Positions 51,254-59,929 of a DNA stretch of 64,000 nucleotides are shown here, piece after piece. Position 1 is the stretch's first letter; each line of letters opens with the position of its first letter. Origin of the DNA: an uncultured Aquimonas sp. (lineage in GTDB: Bacteria; Pseudomonadota; Gammaproteobacteria; Xanthomonadales; Xanthomonadaceae); NCBI RefSeq assembly GCF_937888285.1, contig NZ_CALART010000090.1, positions 1 to 64,000 of the forward strand, read 5' to 3'. Under the pieces are notes generated by a model. The model searched no databases and had not been told where the DNA came from. It worked only from the letters and a program-made list of their open reading frames with translations. A program made the position numbers and the translations under genes.

Positions 51254-51817
51254 ATGACCCCTGCCGACAGCGACATCACCGTGCTGCTCGATGCCGCCCG
51301 TTCCGGCGACGGTGCGGCCTGGCATCGGCTGGTCGAGCTCGTCTATCCCGAGCTGAAGCGGCTGGCGCGCAGCTCGCTCAGCGCCAACCGGCACCACACC
51401 CTCGACACCACCGGCCTGGTCCATGAGTGCTATCTGCGGCTGGCGCGTGCCGAGGGCACGCCGCGCGACCGCGGGCATCTGCTGAGCCTGGCGGTGCGGA
51501 TCATGCGCCAGGTGCTGATCGACCATGCGCGCGAGCGGCTCGCGCAGAAGCGCGGCGGCGGCGCGATTGCGGTCACCCTCGACGACGAGGCCGCGGCCGA
51601 ACTGCAGCAGTTCGAGCTGCTGGTCGAGATCGATTCTGCCCTGCAGCGCCTGGCGGCGGTCGAGCCGCGCCAGGCCGCGGTGTTCGAGCATCGCTACTTC
51701 GGCGGCCTGAACGACGAGGATGTCGCGGAGGCGCTGGGCATCTCGCCGCGCACCGCGCATCGCGACTGGGACGCGGCGCGGGCCTGGCTGGCAGAGGCGC
51801 TGAACGCGGGCAACTGA
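51254..51817 (+). CDS. ECF sigma factor, ECF43/TIGR02999 type
   Basis: This 187-residue sigma factor has a sigma-2 region with YPELKRLARSSL and HHTLDTTGLVHECYLRL, and a sigma-4 helix-turn-helix (LAAVEPRQAAVFEHRYFGGLNDEDVAEALGISPRTAHRDW). The TTGLVHE segment carries Thr52-Thr53 near region 2.2, where most ECF factors keep acidic residues for core polymerase contact. In related ECF43 systems (EcfK-PknS, EcfP-PpkA2), phosphorylation of a threonine here by a Ser/Thr kinase supplies that charge. Such a kinase gene lies convergent at 52448-54862. The ATG at 51254 is used; the open frame upstream runs through the terminator. Confidence 0.9.
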   Translation: MTPADSDITVLLDAARSGDGAAWHRLVELVYPELKRLARSSLSANRHHTLDTTGLVHECYLRLARAEGTPRDRGHLLSLAVRIMRQVLIDHARERLAQKRGGGAIAVTLDDEAAAELQQFELLVEIDSALQRLAAVEPRQAAVFEHRYFGGLNDEDVAEALGISPRTAHRDWDAARAWLAEALNAGN

Positions 51818-52447
51818 GAGACTCTCAGCGCGGCGCCGCCGCGCAGGTGTTCTTGAAGAAGCGTGGATTCACCGGCGCGCGCTGTGACTCACCCGCTCGC
51901 GGTCTGTGTAGGAGCCTGCTTGCAGGCGACCGCAGCCTGCGCCCTCCACTACCCAGCGGGTTGCGAGCAAGCTCGCTCCTACAAACAGCCGGCCTTCGCG
52001 GTGGCAAGGCGACAGCTGCAGAGGGGGTTGAGGGGTCTGCTTCTTGAGAGCTTCTCAGCCCCGCGTCGCGGGGCGGGTGTTCTCGAAGAAACATGGGGGC
52101 GTCATCCCCGCGCATGCGGGGATCCAGTGATCTGGCCGCTGCTGCAGGTCCGGTCTGGGCCCCCGCCTCCGCGGGGGCGACGAGCCAGGGGTCGCTAGAC
52201 GCTGTTTGGGCCGGATTTGCACGCCGTGCTGCCGCGAAGGCGATCCAATACCATCAACCACTTACGATTCTGTTTCTTGAGAGCATGTGAGAACCATCCG
52301 CCTACTGCGGCCGCCTCTGGGCGCCTCGCTACGGCGTCCGGGTTTCCTCTCACGCTCCGAAGGTTCTCGCGCTCACGCCATAACGCTCGCACGCCTCGGC
52401 GCTGACTGCCGTCCTGCGCCGTATCGCCGCCCATGCAAGGTGAGCAC
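51818..52447. repeat. Repeat-filled 630-base gap between the sigma factor and kinase genes
   Basis: It contains an inverted repeat with arms TGTAGGAGCCTGCTTGC (51906 on) and GCAAGCTCGCTCCTACA (ending near 51983), a GTCATCCCCGCGCATGCGGGGATCC hairpin element near 52101-52125 with its GCCCCCGCCTCCGCGGGGGC tail, and TTCTTGAAGAA-like motifs near 51850, 52040 and 52085. The last 250 bases before the kinase stop hold nothing I recognise. No gene is supported. Confidence 0.7.
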
Positions 52448-54862
52448 TCAAGGCCGCGCGGCGCGGGCCTCATCGCGGATCTCGATCGCACGCAGGGTCC
52501 GCGCATGCTCGGCCCCGAGGCTTTCACCGAGGATGGCGATGGCTTCGGCGAAAGCCGCATCCGCAGCCTGGGGCTGCGCCGCGGCCTCGAGCGTCAGGGC
52601 ACGGCCGACCTCGAACATGCCGGTCTGCCAGGCGCGCGCGCCGAGCTTGCGGCTGGCGCCTTCGATGGCCCGGGCGTGCATCGCCAGCGCGTCGTCGAAG
52701 CGCCCTTGGCGGCGATACAGGCCGCCGAGGTTGTGCATCAGGCTGAGCGTGTCGGGGTGGTCGGCCTCCAGCCGTTCGAGCTCCAGCGCCAGCACGCGCT
52801 CGTACAGCGGCGCGGCCTGGTCGAGCTGCCCCTGCAGCACAAGCAGCAGGCCGAGGTTGGCCATCGAGTTGCGGGTCAGCGCGCTGGCCTCACCGAACAA
52901 CGCAAGGCGCCCGGCCAGGGCCTGCTCGAACAGCGGCTGGGCCTCGGCGTAGCGCTTCAGCTCCTGCAGCACGGTCGCAGTCTCGCTGGCGTAGCGCAGG
53001 CTGATCGAATGCACGCCCCCCAGCACGGCCTCGGCGCGCGCATGCCCGTCCTGCAGCTGCTGCAGGGCCTCGTCGAAGCTGCCGGCGTGGCGCAGGGCCA
53101 CGCCGAGATCGAGCTGGGCTGAGATGGTGTCGGGATGCAGCTCGCCCAGCGTGGCCGCATAGCTCGCGCGCAGCCGGCGCAGGGTGGCCACGACCTCGGC
53201 GTCGCGGCCCAGCATGCGCAGCGAATCGGTGTGCTCCTGGCGGATGCGCGCGGTGCGCAGCGCGTCCTCGCCGAATCGATCGGCACTCAGCGCCAGCAGT
53301 TCGACCTGCAGGGCCTCGGCTCGGGCGAAGTCACCGCGGTGCCAGGCCAGCAGGGCGCGCAAGCGCTGTCGGTCCATCGCCATCGGCAGGGCGCTCGCAT
53401 CGAGGCGATGGAATTCGGGCACCGCCTGCCCATCGACGTAGGCGGCCAGCGCATCCAGCTCGCCGCGATCGAGATCCAGCCAGGCGCGCTGCAGGGCGAG
53501 ATCGGCCTGCACCGCCGGACGGCGCGCCTCGGCCAGCTGCGGCAGCAGGACCTGCGCCTGCTCGAGCTCGCGCAGGGCTTCGTCCAGACGCCCGAGCCGC
53601 TGGTACAGCGCGGCCAGCGCCTGGCGCACGGTCAGCTGCTCCAGCGGCGCCTGCGCGAAGCGCGTGCCGACGCTCGCGGCGGCGCGGTCCAGCGCTTCGC
53701 GCACGCTGATCTCGCGGCTCTGCGCCACCTCGGGCGAGGCCGCGGCCAGCAGGTCCTCGGTGAGGAACTGCAGGGCGCTGGTGGCCACCTGCGCCTGGTA
53801 GCTGGCGAGATCGCGCTCGGCGCGCACGCGCAGCGCCGACCAGGTGCCGAGCCCTGCCAGCACGGCCAGCACCAGGCCGGCCGCCAGCGCGGACAGCCGA
53901 TGGCGCTGCAGGAACTTGCGCAGGCGGTAGCCACCCCGCCGCGGCAGCGCGCGCAGCGGGCGCTGCTCCAGGAAAGCGCGCACGTCCGCCATCAGCGCCT
54001 CGACCGTGGCGTAGCGCCGAGCCGGCTCGGTGGCGCAGGCGCAGTCGATCAGCGCGCGCAGTTCATGCGGCAGGGCCGTCACCTCGGAGCGTCGCTCGAC
54101 GGCCTCCGCGTGCAGCAGGGTGGTGGCGCGGGTCAGGGCTTCGGCCTCGGCCTCGCTGCCGGCGAGCAGGCGCTGCAGCAGGCGGCCGAGCTGGTAGATG
54201 TCGGCGGCGACGGTGAGCCGCTCGCCGCGCACCTGTTCGGGGCTGGCATAGCCGGGCGTGTGCGCGTGGCTGGCCAGCGCGTCGTCCTCGCCGATCAGCT
54301 GGACGATGCCGAAGTCGAGCAGCTTGGCCTCACCGTCAGCCGCCACCAGCACGTTCGAGGGCTTGATGTCCCGGTGCAGCAGGCCGCGCGCATGCGCGTA
54401 GGCCACCGCCCCGCAGACCTGCAGGAACAGCCGCAGCCGCGCGTGCTGATCCAGCCCGGCAGCGCGCGCGAGGACATCGATGCGCTGGCCTTCGATGTAC
54501 TCCATCGCCAGCCAGGGCTGGCCGTCGGCGCTGTGGCCGCCGTCCAGCAGCCGCGCGATATGCGGGTGGTTGAGGTCGGCCAGGGCCTGGCGCTCGCGCC
54601 GGAACAGGGCGCGGGCGCCCTCGTCGCTGCTGCCGCCGCCGATCCACTTCAGCGCCACGGTCTGCGCGTACTCGCCGTCGGCGCGCTCGGCGCGGTAGAC
54701 CACGGCCATGCCGCCGCGGCCCAGCTCCTCGACGATGGCGAAGGGGCCGATGCGTTCGCCCGGCTGCGGCAGCCGGGCGCGCTCGCGTTCGCGCAGCAGC
54801 GAGGCGGCCGCGGCGCCCAGCAGCGCGCCGCCGGTGGCGAAGTCCTCGGGTCGGATCGGCAT
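52448..54862 (-). CDS. Transmembrane Ser/Thr protein kinase with TPR domain
   Basis: This 804-residue kinase has a Hanks-type domain at residues about 40-305: Gly loop ELGRGGMAVVY, Lys72, catalytic HRDIKPSN (Asp165), DFG (Asp183), and TPGYASPEQVRGE in the activation segment. A single helix (about 324-345) crosses the membrane and is followed by about 450 residues of TPR repeats with the NLGLLLVLQGQLDQAAPLYERVL pattern, exposed to the periplasm. The architecture is that of PknS/PpkA2-type kinases that activate ECF43 sigma factors, and the convergent sigma factor gene supports that role. The ATG at 54862 is the first start ahead of the kinase domain. Confidence 0.92.
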   Translation of the reverse strand: MPIRPEDFATGGALLGAAAASLLRERERARLPQPGERIGPFAIVEELGRGGMAVVYRAERADGEYAQTVALKWIGGGSSDEGARALFRRERQALADLNHPHIARLLDGGHSADGQPWLAMEYIEGQRIDVLARAAGLDQHARLRLFLQVCGAVAYAHARGLLHRDIKPSNVLVAADGEAKLLDFGIVQLIGEDDALASHAHTPGYASPEQVRGERLTVAADIYQLGRLLQRLLAGSEAEAEALTRATTLLHAEAVERRSEVTALPHELRALIDCACATEPARRYATVEALMADVRAFLEQRPLRALPRRGGYRLRKFLQRHRLSALAAGLVLAVLAGLGTWSALRVRAERDLASYQAQVATSALQFLTEDLLAAASPEVAQSREISVREALDRAAASVGTRFAQAPLEQLTVRQALAALYQRLGRLDEALRELEQAQVLLPQLAEARRPAVQADLALQRAWLDLDRGELDALAAYVDGQAVPEFHRLDASALPMAMDRQRLRALLAWHRGDFARAEALQVELLALSADRFGEDALRTARIRQEHTDSLRMLGRDAEVVATLRRLRASYAATLGELHPDTISAQLDLGVALRHAGSFDEALQQLQDGHARAEAVLGGVHSISLRYASETATVLQELKRYAEAQPLFEQALAGRLALFGEASALTRNSMANLGLLLVLQGQLDQAAPLYERVLALELERLEADHPDTLSLMHNLGGLYRRQGRFDDALAMHARAIEGASRKLGARAWQTGMFEVGRALTLEAAAQPQAADAAFAEAIAILGESLGAEHARTLRAIEIRDEARAARP

Positions 54863-54951
54863 GCGCAGCCCCCTGCCTGATGCAGGTGCGCAGCCTAACC
54901 GGGATGTAGGCGGTTCTGCCGGCACGACGCGGATACGGACGACGCGCTCGC

Positions 54952-57393
54952 CTACTCGAAACCGTCGGCGAACAGCGCCGAACCCTGGAACAGCAGCACA
55001 TCGGTGCGCAGCGCGGAGCTGCCGCTGCCGGCGGGTGCGGCGGCATGCGCGGCGTCGATGCGCAGCAGCACCTCGGTGTCCAGCGGCAGGGCGAGGCTGC
55101 TGCGCCACAGGCTGCTCTGGCGGACCATTGCCGGCAGCGGCGTGAAGCTCTGCCCGCGATTGAAGGACACGCTGGCGCGCGGCGCTGTGGCCACCTCGGG
55201 CGCGGTCCCGCGCACGCCCCAGAACACCCGGCTCAGCGCGGCGCTGTAGGCGATCGCCTGCGGCGCGTGTCGATCCGGCGGCGTGATGCGTGCGATGCCC
55301 GAACGGGCGACGCCGTCGAGACTGCTGAAGCTGCCGATCACCCACAGCCGGCCGTCGCTGCCGAAGCTCAGGCCATCGGCGCTGCCGGTGAAGGCCAGGC
55401 TCCAGGCCGGATCATTGGCGCCGCTCGCCTCGACCCGCTTCAGCAGCCCGCCGTTGCCGCCGAGCAGCACGCGCCCATCGGCCTGCAGGGCGATGGCGCT
55501 GACCCGCGTGGTGCCGGCATTGACGGTCGGCGCGAAGCTGGCGAGGCTGCCGTCCGCATTCAGTCGCGCGACGCGGCTGCGCGGCTGTCCGCCGATGCTG
55601 GTGAGGGCGCCGCCGACATAGACCTCGCCGTTCGGCGCGACCAGCAGGCTGTCGACGCGGCCGTTGGGATTCGGCGCGAACAGGGCCTGGGTGACGCCGT
55701 CGGCGCGGACCTTGGCGAGGTTCTGCCGGCTCTCGATGCCCAGCGCGCTGAAGCTGCCGCCGAGCACGAAGCCGCCGTCCGGGGTGATCGCGATCGCGCG
55801 GACCACCGCACTCGGATCCATCACCAGGTTGAAGCCGGTATCCAGGCTCAGGTCGGCGTTGAGCCGCGCGATCGCCCGCCGCGAAACGCCATTGATCGCG
55901 TTGAAGGCGCCGCCGACGAGGATCTTGCCGTCGGCCTGGCGCACCAGCGCATGCACGGTGCCGTCGGCGCCCACCGACAGTGGTAGCCGCGCGCCCGAGC
56001 TGTTCTCCACCAGCAGCAGATGACTGGCCACCTGCGCGCCGACTTGGGTGAAGTCGCCGCCGGCCAGCAGGCGGTCGTTGTCGAGCGGCAGCAGGGCCAG
56101 CGGCGGGCGGTTCAGCGCCGGGCTCTGCGCCGGCGCCCGGCGTCCGCGATGGTCGAGCTTGACCAGCCGACCGGCGGCGCTGCCCGCGACCTGGGCCATG
56201 TCGCCGCCCAGCCAGAGGCCGTCCTCGAAGGTGGCGAGGGTGGTGAACACGCCGGTGTCGCTGAGCACGCGCAGCTCGGCATCGACCGTGCCGTCGGCCA
56301 GCACGCGGCCGAGGTTGCGCTGCTCGACACCGTCGAGCGTGTCGAACACGCCACCCACCACGACGCTGCCGTCGGCCAGCTCGATGAGATCGGTGACATC
56401 AGGACCCGAAGGGCGCGCGAACGGCGCCACGCTGCCGTTCAGCCGCAGCAGCGGCACGCGCAGAAGCCTGTCAGCGCCGGAGGACGTCGCGCCGAAGCTG
56501 CCGGCGACCAGCACCTCGCCGTCGCGGCGCTCGAGCACCCTGCGCACGCAGCACGAGATCGGCAGCGCGACATTGTCCGGGCTCAGGCTACCGTCGGCCT
56601 TCAGACGCGCATAGCCGGTCTGCGGATTGCCGTTGACCTGGGTGAAGCTGCCGCCGACCAGCAGGTCGCCGGTGCGCGTGCGCCGCAGGTCGAGCACGTT
56701 GCCGTTGAGGCGTGCGCGGAAGCTCGCGTCGAACCGCCCCTGTGCATCCAGGCGCACAAGGGCACTGGCCTCCGGCGGCCCGGGATGCTGCCTGCCGACC
56801 AGCAGGCGACCGTCAGGCAGACGCTGCAGCGCAAACACCGTGGTGAAGGCCAGCTCCGGCTGCAGCGGCCGGCGCTGGAAGCTGCCGTTCGCGGCGAGCT
56901 CAAGGCGCGCCAACACCGCGAACTCGCTGTCGAGGAAGAACGCGCCGCCGACCCAGGCACCACCCTCGCCATCGGACTCGATCGCGTGGACGTCGCCGAA
57001 GCTCAGCGCGCGCTCGGTGCTGAGCGCCTCGCCCGCGGTGTCCAGCACCAGCAGGTCGCCGCGATCCGCGCCCCCGGCGAGCAGTCCGCTGCCGCCTACC
57101 CACAGGCGGCCATCGATCAGGGCCAGGGCGTGGATGTCGAACGCGCTCACGCGATCGGCAAAGCCCATGTCGCGACGACCGTCCGGCAGAAACCGGCGCA
57201 GCGAGGCGTTCGTGCCGTCGAAGCGCGCCGCCACGTAGACCCTGCCATCGCCGGCCTCCAGCAGCGCCTGCACGTCGGCCTGTGCGTCCAGCACCGGCGC
57301 CCAGCCATCGCGCGCGCTCTGCGCGTCTGCATCATGGGGGCCCAGCACACACAGGGCGAAAAGTAGGGCAGTCAGGGCGCATCGGATCGACAT
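54952..57393 (-). CDS. Exported delta-60 repeat beta-propeller protein
   Basis: The 813-residue precursor has a signal peptide ending near residue 26 (ADAQS). Most of the rest is made of delta-60-type repeats of about 50-60 residues, with recurring GG-F-x-x-[IV]-[NDG]-G and R-x-x-x-D-G patterns (VGGAFNAINGVSRRAIARLNAD, LGGSFSALGIESRQNLAKV), expected to form a beta-propeller. The C-terminus ends in LFADGFE, a tail shared with the next two genes upstream. The function is unknown, probably extracellular or surface binding. It lies 90 bases upstream of the kinase gene on the same strand and may be co-regulated with it. Confidence 0.85.
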   Translation of the reverse strand: MSIRCALTALLFALCVLGPHDADAQSARDGWAPVLDAQADVQALLEAGDGRVYVAARFDGTNASLRRFLPDGRRDMGFADRVSAFDIHALALIDGRLWVGGSGLLAGGADRGDLLVLDTAGEALSTERALSFGDVHAIESDGEGGAWVGGAFFLDSEFAVLARLELAANGSFQRRPLQPELAFTTVFALQRLPDGRLLVGRQHPGPPEASALVRLDAQGRFDASFRARLNGNVLDLRRTRTGDLLVGGSFTQVNGNPQTGYARLKADGSLSPDNVALPISCCVRRVLERRDGEVLVAGSFGATSSGADRLLRVPLLRLNGSVAPFARPSGPDVTDLIELADGSVVVGGVFDTLDGVEQRNLGRVLADGTVDAELRVLSDTGVFTTLATFEDGLWLGGDMAQVAGSAAGRLVKLDHRGRRAPAQSPALNRPPLALLPLDNDRLLAGGDFTQVGAQVASHLLLVENSSGARLPLSVGADGTVHALVRQADGKILVGGAFNAINGVSRRAIARLNADLSLDTGFNLVMDPSAVVRAIAITPDGGFVLGGSFSALGIESRQNLAKVRADGVTQALFAPNPNGRVDSLLVAPNGEVYVGGALTSIGGQPRSRVARLNADGSLASFAPTVNAGTTRVSAIALQADGRVLLGGNGGLLKRVEASGANDPAWSLAFTGSADGLSFGSDGRLWVIGSFSSLDGVARSGIARITPPDRHAPQAIAYSAALSRVFWGVRGTAPEVATAPRASVSFNRGQSFTPLPAMVRQSSLWRSSLALPLDTEVLLRIDAAHAAAPAGSGSSALRTDVLLFQGSALFADGFE

Positions 57394-57498
57394 GGCGGAG
57401 CCTCGGCGTGGGTCGATCGGGGTCACGCGAAAAGGCCACGGGTTCTGCCACCGCAGACGATCGACGCGTGCAACGCTCGCGAGACAGGCGGCGCCGCC

Positions 57499-59811
57499 CT
57501 ACTGCGGACAGCTGCCCTCGAAGCCATCCGCGAAGCCGCGCACCGCGCCATCGACAATCCGCACCTCCAGCAGGCCGAAGGGCAGCAGGGCCGCGCCGAC
57601 CGGATCGGACAGCCTCAGGCGGAAGCTCTCGTCGGGCTCGCCGTCGGCATCGGCCGCGATGGCGATGGCGATGCGTTTCGGCGCGAGATCGCCCGGCGCC
57701 CAGTTCAGCACCTGGTCGGCCGGCGGCGTGTAGTCCACGCCTGGGCTGGCGCTGCCGGCTTCGTGGCGCAACTGCAGGCTGACGTTCGCCACGCCGCCGC
57801 TGGGCCGCTGCACGACGGCCTCGAAGACGCGGCCCTCCAGCGCGGTGGCGCGGCAGCCGCTGAAGCCGACCTGCTCGGGGCCGGGGTCGGTGGCGGTGTG
57901 CGATGTGGTCGCCGAGAGATTGCCGCCCGTCGCGCTGGCGAAGGCGCCGCGCAGGGCGTCGTAGGTGGCGGTGAGCGTGCGTGTGCCGACCTGCGGCGCG
58001 ATCAGGCTGCAGACGCCGCGACTGACGTTCGGCGTCGCCGTCGGCTGCAGCGCGGCCTCGCAGCGCGCCGGTGGCGTGGTCGGCAGATTCACCACCGCCA
58101 CGCCGTTGGGCTTGAAGGGCCCGCTGGTGGCGGTGGCCATCACCTCGACCTCGAAGGGCAGCCCCGCCGGCCACGGATCCGGCGTATCCGCCACCGTGAT
58201 CGTCGCGGTGTCGAAGCTGAACTCGCTGCTGCGGCCCTCGGCGTCGGTGGCGATGGCCACGAGCACGTCATCGGCGCTGAGGCTCACGCCCGGCGGAATC
58301 GTCAGGCTGACCTGCTTCTCCGCCTGGGCCTCGGACTCCAGGTACACATCGCTGTCGAGCAGCACTTCACCCTCGTCGCCAAGCGCGCGATAGAAGTCCA
58401 CGCGCAGCGGATAGCTGGCGTTGGCGGGCGCGGTGTCGACCCGGTAGCGCACCGTGAACGTGCCAGCGCCGACGGTGTAGGCCAGGATCTGCGGGTGGTT
58501 CTGGAGGTGGTTGGCGCCGCTGTCGGCATCGCCGGCATCGTTGGGCGTGCGCCCGATCGCCACGCCACCTCCGGCGGTGGAATGCGGGAAGTCGAGGCCG
58601 ATGCCGGCATTGCCGAGCAGGCTGTTGCCGACGAACTCGATGCGGCTGAGCGGCAGGCCGTTCTGCACGAAGGCCACCGAGCCCAGAGCAGGCGAATTGG
58701 ACGGCTGCGCGATGGCGGCCGCGAACACATTGCCCTCGCCCGCGCCGAGCCCGCCGATCCGCACGGCGTGGCCGTTGGCGCTGCTGCCGGCATCGAGAAC
58801 GATGTGGTCGCGCTCGACGCCGATGCGGCTGCCGTCGACCGCGAGGCCGAACACGTTGCCCTCGATGCGCGCGGTGCGGTCCATCAGCGCGCTGGCGGTG
58901 AAGCGCAGGCCGCCGCCGAAGCCGCCCGAGAAGTTGCGCACCGGCCGCACCAGGCGGTTGTCGAGGAAGTCGATCTGCGCCACCGGCGCCGGCGGCGAAA
59001 CGTTCTGCTGGCTGCGGATCTGGAAGGCATCGCGCAGCGGCAGCGGAGTGATACCGTCCGGCGCCAGCCCGATCAGGTTGCCCTGCACGCGCAGGCTGCC
59101 GGTGGCCGCGCAGACCTGTGCGCTGCCGCCACCGGGCAGGCCGTCGACATCGCGACCGCTGCCGGCGATGACGTTGCGATCCGCCGGGTCGGGCCCGCCG
59201 ACCAGCACCTCGCTGGCGGTACACACCGACAGCGCCAGCACATGGCCGTTGCCGCTGTAGTCCGGCGTGGTGCCGGCGGCGGTGACGCCGAACCAGTTGC
59301 CCTGCAGCACGAAGCGCGGCCGCGCGCCCGAGATCATCGCCCCGCTGGGCAAGAACATCGCCACCCCGCGCAGGGTGAAGGCGCCCTGCCCTTCGAACAG
59401 TCGGAAGGAGTTGAACCCGGGCGCATGGGTGATCTCGATCCTGAGCTGGGCGTTGTGGGCACCGGGTGCCGGGATCGTGTTGGGCTGCGCACCGGGCTGG
59501 GTATAGCCATCGATCGTGAGCGGCTGGGTCACGCTGAAGTCGGCGGCCACGGCGATCCGGCAGACGCCAGTGCTGGCGCTGCAGCCGGGGTCGGACAGCG
59601 GAATGTCGAAGACGATCTCGTCGGCATCGATCGCGGCATTGGCGCGGGTGATCGCCCCGCGCAGCGAGCAGTCAGCCGGGGCGGCCGTGCAGGCCGTCAG
59701 CGCGCCGCTGTCGCTGCTGCTGTCGACCACGAAGGTAGCCGCCTGTGCGGACAGGGTCATCGGAGCGAGCAGCGCAGCGAGCAGGGCGGGCGGAAGCGGA
59801 AGGCGGTTCAT
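57499..59811 (-). CDS. Exported beta-helix protein with Calx-beta-like C-terminus
   Basis: This 770-residue protein has a signal peptide ending near residue 24 (SAQA). A CSLRGAITRANA segment follows at about 47-60, typical of the start of secreted CSLREA-type proteins. A parallel beta-helix-like region spans about 60-420 (repeated GNxxG and N-x-I turns), then come an Ig-like region and a Calx-beta domain (about 660-755, with SPGVDYTPPADQVLNW and DGEPDESFRLRL). The end is RGFADGFEGSCPQ, containing the same F-A-D-G-F-E element as its neighbours. Probable role: surface or extracellular polysaccharide binding or adhesion. No catalytic residues are recognised. Confidence 0.82.
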   Translation of the reverse strand: MNRLPLPPALLAALLAPMTLSAQAATFVVDSSSDSGALTACTAAPADCSLRGAITRANAAIDADEIVFDIPLSDPGCSASTGVCRIAVAADFSVTQPLTIDGYTQPGAQPNTIPAPGAHNAQLRIEITHAPGFNSFRLFEGQGAFTLRGVAMFLPSGAMISGARPRFVLQGNWFGVTAAGTTPDYSGNGHVLALSVCTASEVLVGGPDPADRNVIAGSGRDVDGLPGGGSAQVCAATGSLRVQGNLIGLAPDGITPLPLRDAFQIRSQQNVSPPAPVAQIDFLDNRLVRPVRNFSGGFGGGLRFTASALMDRTARIEGNVFGLAVDGSRIGVERDHIVLDAGSSANGHAVRIGGLGAGEGNVFAAAIAQPSNSPALGSVAFVQNGLPLSRIEFVGNSLLGNAGIGLDFPHSTAGGGVAIGRTPNDAGDADSGANHLQNHPQILAYTVGAGTFTVRYRVDTAPANASYPLRVDFYRALGDEGEVLLDSDVYLESEAQAEKQVSLTIPPGVSLSADDVLVAIATDAEGRSSEFSFDTATITVADTPDPWPAGLPFEVEVMATATSGPFKPNGVAVVNLPTTPPARCEAALQPTATPNVSRGVCSLIAPQVGTRTLTATYDALRGAFASATGGNLSATTSHTATDPGPEQVGFSGCRATALEGRVFEAVVQRPSGGVANVSLQLRHEAGSASPGVDYTPPADQVLNWAPGDLAPKRIAIAIAADADGEPDESFRLRLSDPVGAALLPFGLLEVRIVDGAVRGFADGFEGSCPQ

Positions 59812-59929
59812 GGAAGATCACCGATGAGGCGATGGGACATCGCGGTCATCGGGGGCACGCAAGACGGTGGCGACTTCTGCCATGCGTCCGAGCATCCCGC
59901 GGCGAGCACGTCCCAAGCTCGCCCGTGGG

